Shown piece after piece: positions 45,978 through 57,181 of a stretch of DNA of 64,000 nucleotides; within the stretch, counting starts at the first letter, position 1; the number at the start of each line of letters is the position of its first letter. This DNA comes from Poa pratensis. Its lineage: Eukaryota; Streptophyta; Magnoliopsida; Poales; Poaceae. The notes beneath the pieces were generated by a model, which saw only the letters and a program-made list of their open reading frames with translations, did no database searches and was not told the DNA's origin. Made by a program: the position numbers and the translations under genes. The stretch lies in the NCBI GenBank assembly GCA_947311845.1, contig CAMZMU010000040.1, forward strand, positions 57,931,929 through 57,995,928, given 5' to 3'.

Positions 45978-46334
45978 GGAAGTTTGAAAAACGGGAGGCG
46001 ATGGACTGGGGCTTCAAAGAGACCGCTGCTGGTACCTCTCGGCATTTATACTCGCGGGTCTGCTCCGCCCACCTCCACGTGTCAACATTTTCAACGGTTG
46101 GAAAATTCTACCCGTTACCATAGAGGCAAATGTTGGAAACGGACAATTTTATTAACCGTTGCCAATATAATAAGTGACGGAGATTGGACAGGGTCTGTTG
46201 CCAATGTTGGCGGGCTAGCCGCGGCCCAGGTCAGGCTTGTACGCACCGGCCGCGCGGAAAGCGCGATTCTCTGTCGCCTAACTCGTGCCGTTTCCATAGA
46301 GTGGTATCCGATGTGTCGTTCTGTACTAGTGCGC

Positions 46335-47150
46335 TCCCCTGGTGTCATCTATTCCGGCCATCAGAGCCACAATACGTTGATAGAGCCTTGAGACTTCTAT
46401 TATGTGCCACCTGCCGAGAAGTTTACACGAAGAGCACATAAACCTTACACTGATAAAAAAAATGAACCGCTTGAAAAGCGTTTATCTCTGGTAATTCACC
46501 ACGAAGTTAGACGTTGTTGGCTAGGTTTTTTTTGATTCGCTTCTGTTCCTCTCCATGATCACTCTTGCATGATTCAATACAATTAGATGTATTTATCAGG
46601 AAAAAAAATGCATTTTCATCTCTCGCACAAATGGTTGGGATTTCTTTCTCCATTAATACATTTTCACTCTCACTTAAGCTACAAAACTACCATTTCCCTG
46701 AGAAATTTACCTAACTAATTTTTGCAAAAGAAAGAGTTGTGCATTTATTTCAAATATCCGAAGAAAACACTTGCACATGAAGAGTAAGAATTACGATCAT
46801 TGAAAAAACATTGCACACATATGTGAACACTTGCACGTGTAGAGTATAAATGTGCAGGTATGCCTTCACCCCAAAACCTGCAAGTATGATTATTTTCTAC
46901 AAATTTTGCGAACACAATAGAGGGCTTATGCACTTCTTAAATCTTAACCCACTCTGGGTTACTGAGAGTGAAATGAGACTCCAAGAATTTTAGGGAGTAG
47001 AGTGAGTCAATCAAATATTGTGTGTGTGGGGGTGGGGGGCTAAACTACATTGTTTTCATATCCACACCATTTCGTGTGAAAATAGGCCAAGATTGAAAGG
47101 AGAAATGTGAGTTCCATATATATTGAGTGTAAAAACTCTACAATATCATA
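46335..47150. other. intergenic, no gene recognised
   Basis: AT-rich sequence on the 3' side of the CACTA element, no supported feature. Confidence 0.45.
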
Positions 47151-47307
47151 CCCCCTCCGTTCCATAATATAAGATGGTTTAGACATTCCAATACAGATCA
47201 AACACAGAGCAAAACGAGTGAACTACCCACTCAAATACGTCTAGATGCGTACGAATAAGGAAAAAGCTAAACATGCTAAAAAGAATTATATCTAGGAACG
47301 GAGCGAG
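47151..47307. mobile_element. Stowaway-like MITE, 157 bp
   Basis: Ends ccccctccgttccataatat and the complement (tatatctaggaacggagcgag) are flanked by TA at 47149-47150 and 47308-47309. Inner arms less perfect than those of the other Stowaway elements here. Confidence 0.8.
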
Positions 47308-47309
47308 TA

Positions 47310-48664
47310 CTAAACATAATAGCATGATAATCCATTTGCCAGAAAAAATGACAAAAGTACTCATGTTATTATTTGAACGTGATTTCGTACTAATTAGTAC
47401 CTCACATCTGTAGAAGATTTTTGAAAATTTCTACATGTACCTTCCATAATTTTTATTCAAAAATATATAATTTCCAACATGTTGATAACTTACTTCCTCT
47501 GGTTCCCTATAAGGTGTCATTTTGGAGATTGGCATGCATGAATGCATGATCATGTTGCAACTATTGGGTTGCAAAGGAAAATACGGGAAGGGCTAAACAG
47601 TTATTGGCTGGTTACCAAGATTCTACCATGTGGAAAGATCAAATCAAATTCAAAATGGTATATTCAAAATTTCTTTTTTATTTATTTTGGCATCATATTA
47701 GACAAATCCATGATTTTTGGCCTCTAGCTAGCTAGATTTCTTTGGGTATCCGAAATCCTGTGCAGGACTTTCGAAACCACAGCTTTGACATCGAACATAT
47801 CTTGCAATATATTATTCGTGTATCTATATTCTTTTAGATGCCTATTACAAGTATACAACTGTTTGAAAGGTTGACTGTAGCTAACACCTAAAATAGAACC
47901 CCTCTTTGTAGTTAACTCGGAGGCTCTCGATTCTGGGTTCGCTAGGTATGTGTGTCCCAAAGAGAATCAAGCATGCAATGCACAAAGACACCTGTGAGAA
48001 TATGTCCTGCTTGAGACATAAAATATAGCAAGGGCTGTGTTTCATCTGTGTGGTGACTGCTGGTGAAGTGGTTGGGCTTTGCTAGCCTGTGCAGTATTGC
48101 TGCAGCCAGCAAACAAGTAACCAGAATGGGAAAGGAACAGATGAGAATCGGTGAAGTGGTTGTTGTTCATATTCATAGTATCATCTACATCTCTCTTTGT
48201 GTGTGTTTCTCTCTCTGGCAAAGTCGTCCATGCACACATCTGCACCTATGAATGCACAATCACACATATAAAAATACGAACTGACCCAAGAGAAACAACA
48301 ACGAACTGAGCCATCATTCTCCATAAAATACGCAGGTTTGTTCAAAGCTAGCTAGTCATGTAGCTTGAAGACAAAGACAAAGATGAATTAAGATATAAAG
48401 CTACTTACTTATAATTACCACTAAGCCCTTCCTCCCCTTCCTACTAACACCATGTCATTGCATAGGTGAAAGGGTAAAAGTAAAACACGCTAATTAGGGG
48501 CAGCAACACTGGTTGTTTAACCACCCCCTTGCTACTTGCAAAGCAGATTATAACAACATGAGATCGATCGATCCATCCAAGAGCATAATTAGCAAAGGCA
48601 GGAGAAGTTGGTAATGAACACTCTTAGCTTCCATTCCCACCATGTCCATGGATCGATGGAGCGA
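47310..48664. other. intergenic and probable 3' UTR of the AHL gene
   Basis: No ORF with recognisable content. The stretch near 47500 (ggttccctataaggtgtcatttt) resembles a fragment of a repeat. The part next to 48665 is probably the AHL 3' UTR. Confidence 0.4.
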
Positions 48665-49672
48665 TCAGTAGGGAGCGACGCGCCCGCCGCCGCCTGGGGA
48701 TGTCCATCCGTAGCCGTCGCCGGGGAGCTGGAGGCCGTTCATCAGGTTGTGGGGGAGGTGGTGGTGGTCCGGCGCCAGCGCTAGAGACGAAGGCAGCTGC
48801 TGCTGCTGCTGGTGATGTGCTGGCAATGGGAGAGGCGGCGGGGAGGACGGAAGCGGCGCGAGGCCCTGCGGCTCGTCGTCGTCGAGCGGGAGGCGCTCGT
48901 AGGAGGCGTTGCCGAAGGAGGCGGCCATGATGATGACGGGCCCGGATGCCACGAGCGCGCCGGCCACTGCACCGCCCACGACCTGCCCCTGGCCGCCGGA
49001 GACATAGACCGTGAGCCCCGTGGCGGAAGGAGGGGCCGGCGGCGGGAGGAAGGAACCGGAGAGGGAGAGGATGTCGAAGCTGCCAGCGAGGTTGACGACC
49101 CCGGCGTTGGGCTGGCGGATGGAGACGTTGGTGACGGCGCCGGTGCCGCTGAGCACGCAGACGCCGACCTGGCGGCGGCGCGCGAAGGCGGCAACGCAGT
49201 CGACGACGTCGCAGCCGGCGGCGACCTCCAGGACGTGCGCCCGCAGCGCGCTGGCGCTGTCCCGCGTGATGATGATAGGCGGCTTGGGCTTGTTCTTGGA
49301 CCCCGCGGGCCGGCCCCGGGGCCGCCGCAGCACCGCCACCGCCTGCTGCTGCTGAAGCTGCCCTTCCTCGCCGCTGCCCACGTGCCGCTGCTGCTGCACG
49401 GATCCTCCTCCACCACCTCCCATGTGGTCGCCCTCGCCGCCGCTGCCGTTGTTGCTCCCGCCGCTGTTGATGGTGGTGGCGTTGCTCTCGTCCACGAGCT
49501 CCTGCTTCCCCATCATCCCGCTGAGCAGCTGCTGGTGGTGGTCCTGGAAATGCTGGAACGCCGGATGCTGCTGCTGCTGCTGCCAGGGGTGGCCGTGGAA
49601 CGGGTGGAACGCCACCGGCGGGGTGAAGTGGTGCCCCCCTCCGTGCGAAGCCGCCGCCGTCACCGGATCCAT
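48665..49672 (-). CDS. AT-hook motif nuclear-localised protein (AHL), 335 aa
   Basis: Plant AHL proteins bind the minor groove of AT-rich DNA, form trimers through the PPC domain, and repress growth or flowering genes. Single exon, as in type-I AHLs. N-terminus is His/Gln/Gly-rich (QQQQQH, GGGGGG). The AT-hook is at 117-132 ([21 protein letters not shown] core with the type-I GSKNK extension). The PPC/DUF296 domain spans about 142-265 ([79 protein letters not shown]). The tail is Pro/Gln-rich and ends GGRVAPY. The conserved hexapeptide usually read GRFEIL is GSFDIL here (198-203). The start is the first ATG, with about 120 residues before the AT-hook, normal for grass members. No frame defects. 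Confidence 0.93.
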   Translation of the reverse strand: MDPVTAAASHGGGHHFTPPVAFHPFHGHPWQQQQQHPAFQHFQDHHQQLLSGMMGKQELVDESNATTINSGGSNNGSGGEGDHMGGGGGGSVQQQRHVGSGEEGQLQQQQAVAVLRRPRGRPAGSKNKPKPPIIITRDSASALRAHVLEVAAGCDVVDCVAAFARRRQVGVCVLSGTGAVTNVSIRQPNAGVVNLAGSFDILSLSGSFLPPPAPPSATGLTVYVSGGQGQVVGGAVAGALVASGPVIIMAASFGNASYERLPLDDDEPQGLAPLPSSPPPLPLPAHHQQQQQLPSSLALAPDHHHLPHNLMNGLQLPGDGYGWTSPGGGGRVAPY

Positions 49673-49679
49673 CGGTCAA

Positions 49680-50190
49680 CCAGGAGCCCCCTTCCTCGCC
49701 TGGGCCGCTGCTGGTGACGCTAGCAGCCGCGTGCGACGAAGGAGAACGACGACGGTGAGGATGGAGGCGGTGGTCAAAGGCCGGGTTTTGCGTTTGGGTT
49801 TGGTTTGGTGCGGTGCTCGGAGAAGCTAGGGAGGGGGGGTTAAGACAAGCGCATAGATTGGGGAGGGGGTGCGGGGCCCACGAGGTGGTGGGGTGGGTCC
49901 CACCGGAGCTCGCGCGCGGGGAGGGGTGGTCGTCGTCTCCTGTCCGATCCGGGCCTGAGCCGCGCGCGTCGGGTGATCAGGTCACTGCTGGTGCTGGCCA
50001 CGTCTCACCCTCCTGACACGTCTGATTGCGGGTGCGGCTGGTGTTGACCGTGCGGCCAGGCCGACCCAAGCCATAACTCGTCCAGGCTTCGCCACCCGCA
50101 GCCCGGCCGGCCGGTGTTTGGAATTTTTGAAGGAATTCTGAAATTTTGAAGGTGATTGTGAGGTATAATCAGATATCTATCATTCTAAAT
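49680..50190 (-). promoter_or_regulatory. upstream region of the AHL gene
   Basis: Roughly 500 bp between the AHL start and the first repetitive sequence, GC-rich with a CCAAACCCAAACG-like stretch near 49790-49805 (minus strand). The likely 5' UTR and proximal promoter; no specific site can be supported. Confidence 0.4.
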
Positions 50191-50191
50191 T

Positions 50192-50859
50192 TCATACCAG
50201 AAATAAATTAAATTCAGAAATTTGGCGAAATGTCAGAGTTTTTTTTTCCAAAAAGGAAGATAATCCCTGCCTCTGCATCAATTGATTCACATAACCGTAT
50301 ATTATTACAAACCAAGCACAACAAAGACGAACAAAAAAACTGAGAAAACCTGTCTTTGGTAGGATGGTGTCGCAGCAGTGGAACATGGGGTTCCCCCGAT
50401 GCTGCCAAAGTGGATCCTCCATCGGGGCCCACCAAGAAGATGGACAAGGCAAGAAGTCTAAGTACAGCAGATGGGTTAGCCCATCTGCCCCAAGGAAACC
50501 CGACAAGTTCGACAACAAAGCTCTGCGGCTAAGGACCAGGCGACCTTCTGGGGTCACCCCCTCGCCCGGAGAACAAGGCGGGATACCCGCGGGTCCGTGC
50601 GCCCGGCAGGAGGTCAGGCGCACCCCCGGGTTCTCCATCCGTACCGCCAAGAGGATAAGATCGCCAGCTCGCCGGAAGCTGGTGGAAGATTTGGGCGCCA
50701 AGATGAAGGCCGTGCCCTGGTGACGTTGCCACGAGCGCAGTTGGTGGGGCGGACGACCACGCCGCCCTCCAGAGAATGCTTGGAGGAGAGGACGCCACGT
50801 CTCCTCCAAGGACCGCCAAGGGGTTTTCCCGCCAAAACCCTTCATGCCTCTCGCGTGTG
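50192..50859 (-). mobile_element. minus-strand retroposon-like fragment
   Basis: A T run at 50240-50248, preceded on the minus strand by gatgcagaggcagggattatc, resembles the 3' end of grass LINE-type retroposons. The rest (to about 50859) is open in one minus-strand frame (237 codons) without recognisable motifs. No target duplication found. Its upper border coincides with the LTR fragment that follows. Confidence 0.4.
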
Positions 50860-52178
50860 AAAGGGCATGTGTTGCCCCATGCGTGGTTTTGGTAATTAAT
50901 GACAATCCTTATGGACTAATGTTTGCATTGAGATATACTTGTAGATCTTGTCCATAGAAAAAGATTGGAGTTCATGTGTTGGACTCTACAAGATTTCATG
51001 ATGACCAAGGTTCCATCCAAAGGTTTATATGAAGAATGGTCATGTGAAGAGTGAGCTTATTGCAAGCATGGCTTGGAAAAGAAGATTGAGTGAACTTCAT
51101 GTTTATCTCCAAGCCATCATCTATATCAAGATAAGAAGATGAAGTGCAAGTGGATTCATGAAGACGCAGTTTAGCAAGGCTCTCCCATAATGGTGTATGG
51201 GGGAGTATTTGGAGAAGTCTTCATCAAGCATGTGCTAGCAAGCACAATCAAGAAAGGTGTTCCAACTTGAGAGAGTCAAGATCGTCATCATCGAGCTCAA
51301 GTGGAATGCGCAAGGCAAAGGTATGATCTTGATAGGTTTTCTATTTTACCGGTCTCGTGGTGTTAGTGGGAGACCAGGTTATAGGATAGACGGCGTACTA
51401 TCAAGAGGGGCTCTCAAGTGAGTAACTTGATCGCACCTTTGTGGAGAGCTCAAACCTTTGCATATTTGGCATATCATCTTTCTTGGTTCTTATTTGGCTT
51501 TTATTCATGTGAGAATTTAGAGCTTGTGTTCATCTCCATACCAAGCTCTAGTTCATCAAAAACGGATTTCATTTGGATATGTTGTGCTGTTTTTGATGTT
51601 GGAGGTTTTACCGGTTCGTATCTTGTAGAGAGGTCAATCTCTCCTCTCGTGTTATCCTCCTCACATGATGGACTATGATGTGTATATGCATGATCTTGTA
51701 GTGCTTGTGATTATCTTCGGAGCAAGCCCAAGATCATTGAAAACGGAGTCCGGATGGAAAACTTGTTGCGTTCTCGGTGTTGGAAATATTACCGGTCCTC
51801 CTCGAGATAAGATCCACACCTCCCATGTGTGATATCTCCTCCATGTTTGTGACCCTTAATATTTCCATATCCTCATGATGATATGCTTCATTTGTCTTGT
51901 TGCCATGAAAACAATACTTCCATATCCTCTATTTCTTGTGTGGCTAACAATGTAGAGGAATCCCATTTGGATCTTGAAAACAATACTTCCAGCTCTCGTC
52001 GTTATCTTTCCAACAAAGTTGGTTTCATCGCATTTGGATTTTTATTGAACAAGATATGGATTTTAGAATGTTTTTTTCTGCGCAGGCCGGCTCCCTGGCC
52101 GGCCCAGGCCGGGCTCCAGGCCGGGCGGCTCGGGTAGCAGGCCGGCTCCCTGGCCGGCCCAGGCCGGGCTCCAGCGTA
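50860..52178 (+). mobile_element. partial LTR, same family as 42125-44513
   Basis: Begins tgaaagggcatg and follows the complement of the solo LTR at 42125-44513 for more than 1.1 kb (shared landmarks: ggttttggtaattaatgaca, gttttctattttaccggtctc, aaaacggatttcatttgg). At 52081 it passes into a GC-rich cassette of ggccggctccctggcc repeats that replaces the gcggtactaccg cassette of the other copy. It is cut off near 52178, where a different LTR-like sequence begins. A duplicated stretch around 51720-51990 suggests additional rearrangement. Confidence 0.75.
52081..52175. repeat. GC-rich repeat cassette (ggccggctccctggcc)
   Basis: Two copies of a roughly 38-bp unit, ggccggctccctggcc followed by caggccgggctcc (52084 and 52140), within the LTR. 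Highly palindromic ggccggcc content. Confidence 0.85.
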
Positions 52179-53465
52179 ACAGCCCAAAAATTGTGAACCT
52201 AAAAACATGAATAAAATTTCCATTTTTTGTGTTTCATTGCATCATGCCATCCATATTAATTTGCTAAACAATAAAACAATTGGTTTGGCACCATTTAAAA
52301 ACAAGTTGCTAGAAATGCCATAACTCAATTCAAATAAGTTTGAGAAAATTTTGACAAATAAAAATTATTGAAGTTAATATATTTGTCAAGGAAGTTCCAA
52401 GGGTTGAAAACAATATTTTTGCACTTGCTTTTAAAATACTAAAGGAGTATCAATTTGTGTTAAAATACTAAAGGAGTATCAATTTGTGTTTAACAAAAAT
52501 GCTATATTTAAACCCAATGAAGGAATATTGTTCAAAACATTTTATTTTGAAACACCAATTTTTGTGGAGCTTCTACATGTTATGGGAAGGCTACATGAAT
52601 ATTTTCAGATTTTTGTAAAATATTTTAGTGCCTCAATTAAATCTCTCAAAGCTATTGGTTTTAAAAGGAAATAAAAGAGAAGGAAGAAAAGAAAAACGAA
52701 GCAGGGGGTTTTCTGCAAATTTGCCATCCTCTTCCTCTGTTCACCACTTACGCGTGGTACGGCCATGGCCGGGAGAGGCACAGCCGCCCGTTGCATCCCC
52801 TACCCTCGTGTCGATCATCCGAGCATCGAAGCCCTGCTTAAGAAGGCTCCCCCGAAACCCTAACCCTAGCCCCTGTCCACTTTCCCCTTCGTTCTTCTTT
52901 TCACCACCATGGCCGACGCCCTAGGTACGGCCGCCGCTCGCCGCCGTTGATTGAGAGCGCCCAGAGCAGATCGAAGAAGTCCACCGTCTCCGCCTCGTCG
53001 TCCTCTTCGCCCCGTACAAGGAATCGAGAAGGGGAGCCCGGAATCGTCGCTGCCGTCCGCGTCTTCTCCGACTCCGGCCGCCACTCGTCGAGCTCGTTCG
53101 TCGCCATTCCCGACCTCCTCCGTCACCACCGCGAGCACCCACGCGTCGAGGGTGAGCGCGCCATCCTCCTGGACATCTCCATTTTTCCCTCCCCCTGCTC
53201 TGTGCCTCGCCTTCGTGCGAGACGAAGCACGGCCGACCGCCGTGACCGCGCCGGTGTCGTACACGGACACGTCGTCGTGTGGCCTCGTGGTCACTCACCA
53301 GCACGCACACGAGCACGCACACATCGCCCGCCTCGGACGCACACGCCCGCGCATGAAGGCGCCGCCGCTGGAGGTCGTCACTGGCCGTTGTTCTCCGACG
53401 AGCACCGCCCCTGTTGCCTGAAGCTTATTCTTCAGTTTCGTCAGATCCCGCGCATACACTACAAA
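52178..53465 (+). mobile_element. LTR-like fragment, gypsy type
   Basis: Starts with taacagcccaaaaattgtgaa and an AT-rich stretch with gtttcattgcatcatgcc, a beginning I associate with common Triticeae gypsy LTRs. It becomes GC-rich with gccgtcgcc-like blocks. No target duplication or partner LTR in the window; frames across 52900-53400 are not supported as genes. Its right end lies near the start of the next element. Confidence 0.45.
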
Positions 53466-53469
53466 AGAA

Positions 53470-53998
53470 ACCCGACCTACTTCTTAACACCAACCCCTCA
53501 CCGAGTCGGCCTTCAAGGCCGGGTGGCCCAAAGCCCACCCGGTGTACATCTTCCAGGATACCGGGTCCCCGAGGATCCCGGTATGACGGCTCGGGGAGGC
53601 GGCAGCAGATATCTTCGAATCAGTCTGCGATTGTGTATCCCGAAGAGTGCGCTCCACGAAGCCGCACTTGTAGGCAGGATAGCTAGCGCCGCCAGCAGAA
53701 CCCGTCATTCCCTGTAAACCCTAGCCGGCTCCCTATATAAAGCCGGCAAGGAGCAACCCTAGAGGCAGACTCATCTCATTCCATAGCCTCCGGAGCACCC
53801 GCAAGCTCTGGTGCGCACACCATTGTACACCCCATTCAGATCCAAATACATACAAGCAGGAGTAGGTCTTTACCTCATACAGAGGGGCCGAACCTGGGTA
53901 AACTCTGCGTGTGCAACCTCTCTGTGAATCCTACGTCGCCTGGCTCACACCCGAGTTAAGCCACCCCGTATGGCATCTGCCGTGATTACCCCACGACA
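53470..53998 (+). repeat. 5' LTR (partial borders) of Tat-type gypsy element
   Basis: The LTR ends at ccccacgaca (53998), two bases before the primer site. It contains a TATA box (tatataa, 53734-53740) followed by gccggcaagg and a leader. The beginning could not be fixed because no clear TG start with matching flank is seen; about 53470 is an estimate. Confidence 0.7.
53734..53740 (+). promoter_or_regulatory. TATA box of the Tat element LTR
   Basis: The tatataa motif lies 264 bp before the LTR end, in a Triticeae-like context (ccctatataaagccgg). Expected to direct the genomic transcript. Confidence 0.7.
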
Positions 53999-54000
53999 GT

Positions 54001-54018
54001 TGGCGCCCACCGTGGGGC
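54001..54018 (+). other. primer binding site of the Tat element
   Basis: The sequence tggcgcccaccgtggggc starts two bases after the LTR. This is a common primer site among grass gypsy elements; the tRNA is not assigned here. Confidence 0.8.
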
Positions 54019-54041
54019 CAGCGATCGCTGGAATTTACTTC

Positions 54042-56400
54042 ATGGAGAGTCCTGAACCCGGCACTGGCGTCTACTTCAGCCCTCAAGCCATGTCGGGTCG
54101 CGGTGACATCGTCACCGGCAGCTACTTCGAGCACGGAGGGATCGGCTACGTCGCCGATCCACACACTTGGGGCAGGCCCAACTACGCCCCGATCACTCGC
54201 GCGATGGCTATCCCGTTCGGGACCGCTGTCACCGCCTACGTCGGCTTCTGCGGCTCGGAGGAAGGAGTCGCCAACAACTACGATGGTACTTCCTCCCCCG
54301 TCGACCCGCTTGACGAAGCCGCCTCGACACCGCGGTTGCAACCACTTTGCACCCGCCCCATCTGCCGAGACCGTCCAGATCTCGAACGACGACGACACCG
54401 GGTCGATCTTGCCCGTTCTCGACTACGAGTCGGAGGGCTCGACCGATCTGGCCTCGGACGGCACGGCGACACCCGCCCACATCTACATGACGGGCGAGGC
54501 GGCAAACTCTGCTGCCGCCAAACCCGCGGCAGCAAACGCCGCCACAGCAGAGGCCAACGCGCAGAAGCAGCGCGACCAGGCACGGCGCGAGCAGGAGGCT
54601 CGCGAAAAGCAGCAACGCGACGAATCTCTCGCCGCCCTGCGAGGACAAGCAGGTCGGGTGGCTGACCCGCTCAGCACCCCGATCACGCCGGCGAACGTCG
54701 TCGATCAGGCGACACAGCTCGAGCAGCTGCGCCGGAAGATGGCCCTCCAGCAGGAGGAGATCCGCCAGAAGGAGCTGGAGGTCGATGCTCAGTCGACCGC
54801 TCTCTCCGCGGTCACTCGGCATCACAAAAACCGCAAGTCGCGGCTTAACCCTGATGCACCAACTCGCGCGCTCGACAACGCCTTCGCGCGCGAGACAGAG
54901 CTGGAGAGGCAGCGTGACGAGTGCCGCAGGGCCCAGCCCGGCGGCTCGAGTCAAGTTCCGCCTCAACCTCGCCCGGATGCCGCCTCCGGCGCCGCGGCCT
55001 CCTCCGAACCCGGCTCGTCCACAACCCCAGCCGCGGAACGACGACGACGCCGACCTCGCATTTTCGGCACCCCAGTCGATTGCATGACTGCCGCCGCCTC
55101 TCTCTTCAAGAGGATCCGGGTCAAGGACAACCCCTATTGGAGCAAGGGGTGCAAGCTGGTGGACAAGGCGCTGGAGCTGCAGGAGAACATGTCGCAATCC
55201 GACGGCAAGCTCTACTCCAGATCGCCACCCAGCGAGAAAACGGCCTCGGCACCACACCGAAGCCAGGGAAACAAGGGTTCCCCCAGGCGTGACGCTGCCC
55301 CACAGCCGCCACGCAGTCGGCACGAGGAGCCGGCAGTGTCGAGCAACGCGAGGGCTGGAGGCAACCCGCCTCGGCTCGCCCGCAACGACGCCCGGCACAC
55401 CATCAACAACAACCAGGCGCAGGCACGCTCCAATCACTCCGCTCCGGATCTGCGCCACCACCTCAACGACAAGCGCGCCGAGGCGACGCGCAACAACAAC
55501 GACGACGACGACGTCGGCCCTAGATGCTTTGGACCCGCCATCAGAGGCGAGCGTTTCCCTAGCAGCTTCAAAGGACAACGCTGCCATGAACCCGGAAACT
55601 TGGGTCCAGGACTACTTGGCCGCCATGAGCATCCAGAACGCATCTTCGCTCTGTTGTGCGCGCTATTTTCCTCTCATGCTTGAGGGAACGGCTCGCACTT
55701 GGCTCAACAACCTCCCCAGGAACAGCGTCAACTCCTGGGGCGAGTTGAAGAGGCTCTTCATCACCAACTTCGAGGGACCTGCAAGCGCCCGGCCACGGTC
55801 GAGGACCTCAAGCGCTGCGTCCAGAAGGAGGGCGAGTCCACTAGAAAGTGGTATCGCCGAGTCGCCGACCTCAGCTCGACACCTCAGCGTGCACTCCCAC
55901 CTCGAGGACAACACCACCTTCGAGTCGCTCAAGCAGAAGCTGCGGCGCTCGCACAAGGGTGACATGACGATGGGCCAGCTACTCGCCATCGTGCACAAGT
56001 ACGCCGAGTCCGACGTCACCAAGGACGACTCCGAGGAGGACGACGACGAGAAGAAAGGCGGCAAAAACAAGAGCAAGGCCAAGCACTCCAGCGCTCATAA
56101 ACGCAAGGGTGACGGCGGCTCCGAGCTTGTAGCCGCCACGGCTGCGGGGGGCCGCGGCTTCAAGAGCCAACGCGGCAACTTCCCGCGAAAGAAGCTCACC
56201 GCCACGGAGATCCTGGCCATGCCGTGTAGGTATCATAGCCTACCCGGCAAGCCAGCCGGCCACACCACTGACGAGTGCAGCTGGACTGCAGAAATCGTCA
56301 AGGCCAAGACCGGTGCCAAGAAGCGGGCACCCGACGGAGACGACGACGGTGAGCAGCAGCAGGGCATGCCTCCCACTGCCGGCTTCATGGGCCACACCTT
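54042..56400 (+). pseudogene. gag of Tat element, frameshifted
   Basis: Structural protein. The N-terminal part starts MESPEPGTGVYFSP in one frame, shifts near 54340 to a frame with a Glu/Gln/Ala-rich coiled coil (QLRRKMALQQEEIRQKELEV). The capsid region (MNPETWVQDYLAAMSIQNAS, TARTWLNNLP, WGELKRLFITNFEG) is in the frame beginning before 55600. A short excursion at about 55785-55890 (RPATVEDLKRCVQKEGES) needs two more shifts. A Lys-rich segment (KKGGKNKSKAKHSSAHKRKG) and a DECSW zinc-binding-like stretch follow. At least four frame breaks. Confidence 0.8.
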
Positions 56401-56499
56401 CGTCGGCCTCGATTCCAGGCGGGAGGAGAAGGTCATACGGCGCGCCGTCCACGCGACTCTGCCAGACGTGCCCCAGTGGCTCGACTGGTCAGAGCAGCC

Positions 56500-57181
56500 G
56501 ATCACATGGAGCCGTCAAGACCACCCGCCCCGCGTCGATTACCCGGGCAAATTCGCTCTGGTGGTCGCGCCCCAGGTCAAGGGCTACATCTTGACCAAGA
56601 CATTGATGGACGGAGGGTCGAGCATCAACATCCTCTACTACGAGACGTTCCAACGCATGAAATTGCGTGACGAACAGCTAGTCCCCACCATCACCACCTT
56701 CCACGGCATCGTCCCGGGAAAGAAGGCCTACCCGCTAGGCAAAATCGCACTCGACGTCGTCTTCGGCACCGCCAAGAACTTCCGGCTCGAGAAGATCTGG
56801 TTCGAGGTGGTGAACTTCCGTAGTTCCTACCACGCGATCCTCGGGCGACCCGCCTTTGCCAAATTCATGGCAAGGCCCTGCTACGCCTACCTGAAGATGA
56901 AACTGCCGGGTCCGAACGGCATCATCACTGTACACGGCGACGTCGACCGCGCCATCGAGTGCGAAAAGGGCAACGCCGTCTTTGCCGAGTCCGTCATCGC
57001 CACGGAGCAGCTGGAGCAACTCAAGCTGCAAGTCGACCCCAACGACATGACCATCGTCAAGAAGCCGACTCTGGACTCACGCGACAAGTTCCAGTCGGCA
57101 CAGGAGACCAAGCGCATCCCGCTGGTCGAGGGCGACTCCTCCAAGACGGCGGTGATCGGCTCGCACATGGACGTCGCATAG
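56500..57181 (+). CDS. retroviral-type aspartic protease region of Tat element
   Basis: Continuous with the gag frame (stop at 57179-57181). Contains the gypsy protease signature: ILTKTLMDGGSSINILYYET, with the catalytic Asp in MDGGSS, and the later AILGRPAFAKFMARPCYAYL. The part after 57000 (EQLEQLKLQVDPND) is a linker to reverse transcriptase. The protease core itself appears intact. Confidence 0.85.

Larger units (their letters stand above)
40363..46331. mobile_element. non-autonomous CACTA transposon carrying genes, 5.97 kb
   Basis: Starts cactagtacagaacgatac and ends with the inverted form (gtgtcgttctgtactagtg), flanked by an exact 3-bp target duplication CGC (40360-40362 and 46332-46334). 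Subterminal repeats of cggaaacgg, ggcaacgg and aaccgttgcc lie at both ends (40384-40520 and 46090-46200), where CACTA transposase would bind. No TNPA or TNPD transposase was seen. Instead it carries an exonuclease ORF (41245-41916), an ORF of unknown type (44546-45055) and a frameshifted B3 gene (45394-45977), and it was later split by a solo LTR (42125-44513). Without that insertion it is about 3.6 kb. Confidence 0.92.

Noticed and set aside
48812..49717. 301-codon plus-strand ORF antisense to the AHL gene
   Set aside because: Compositional shadow of the GC-rich AHL exon; no recognisable domain.
54229..55587. 452-codon minus-strand ORF antisense to gag
   Set aside because: Mirror of GC-rich gag coding sequence with no domain; the real antisense ORF of the element lies after integrase.
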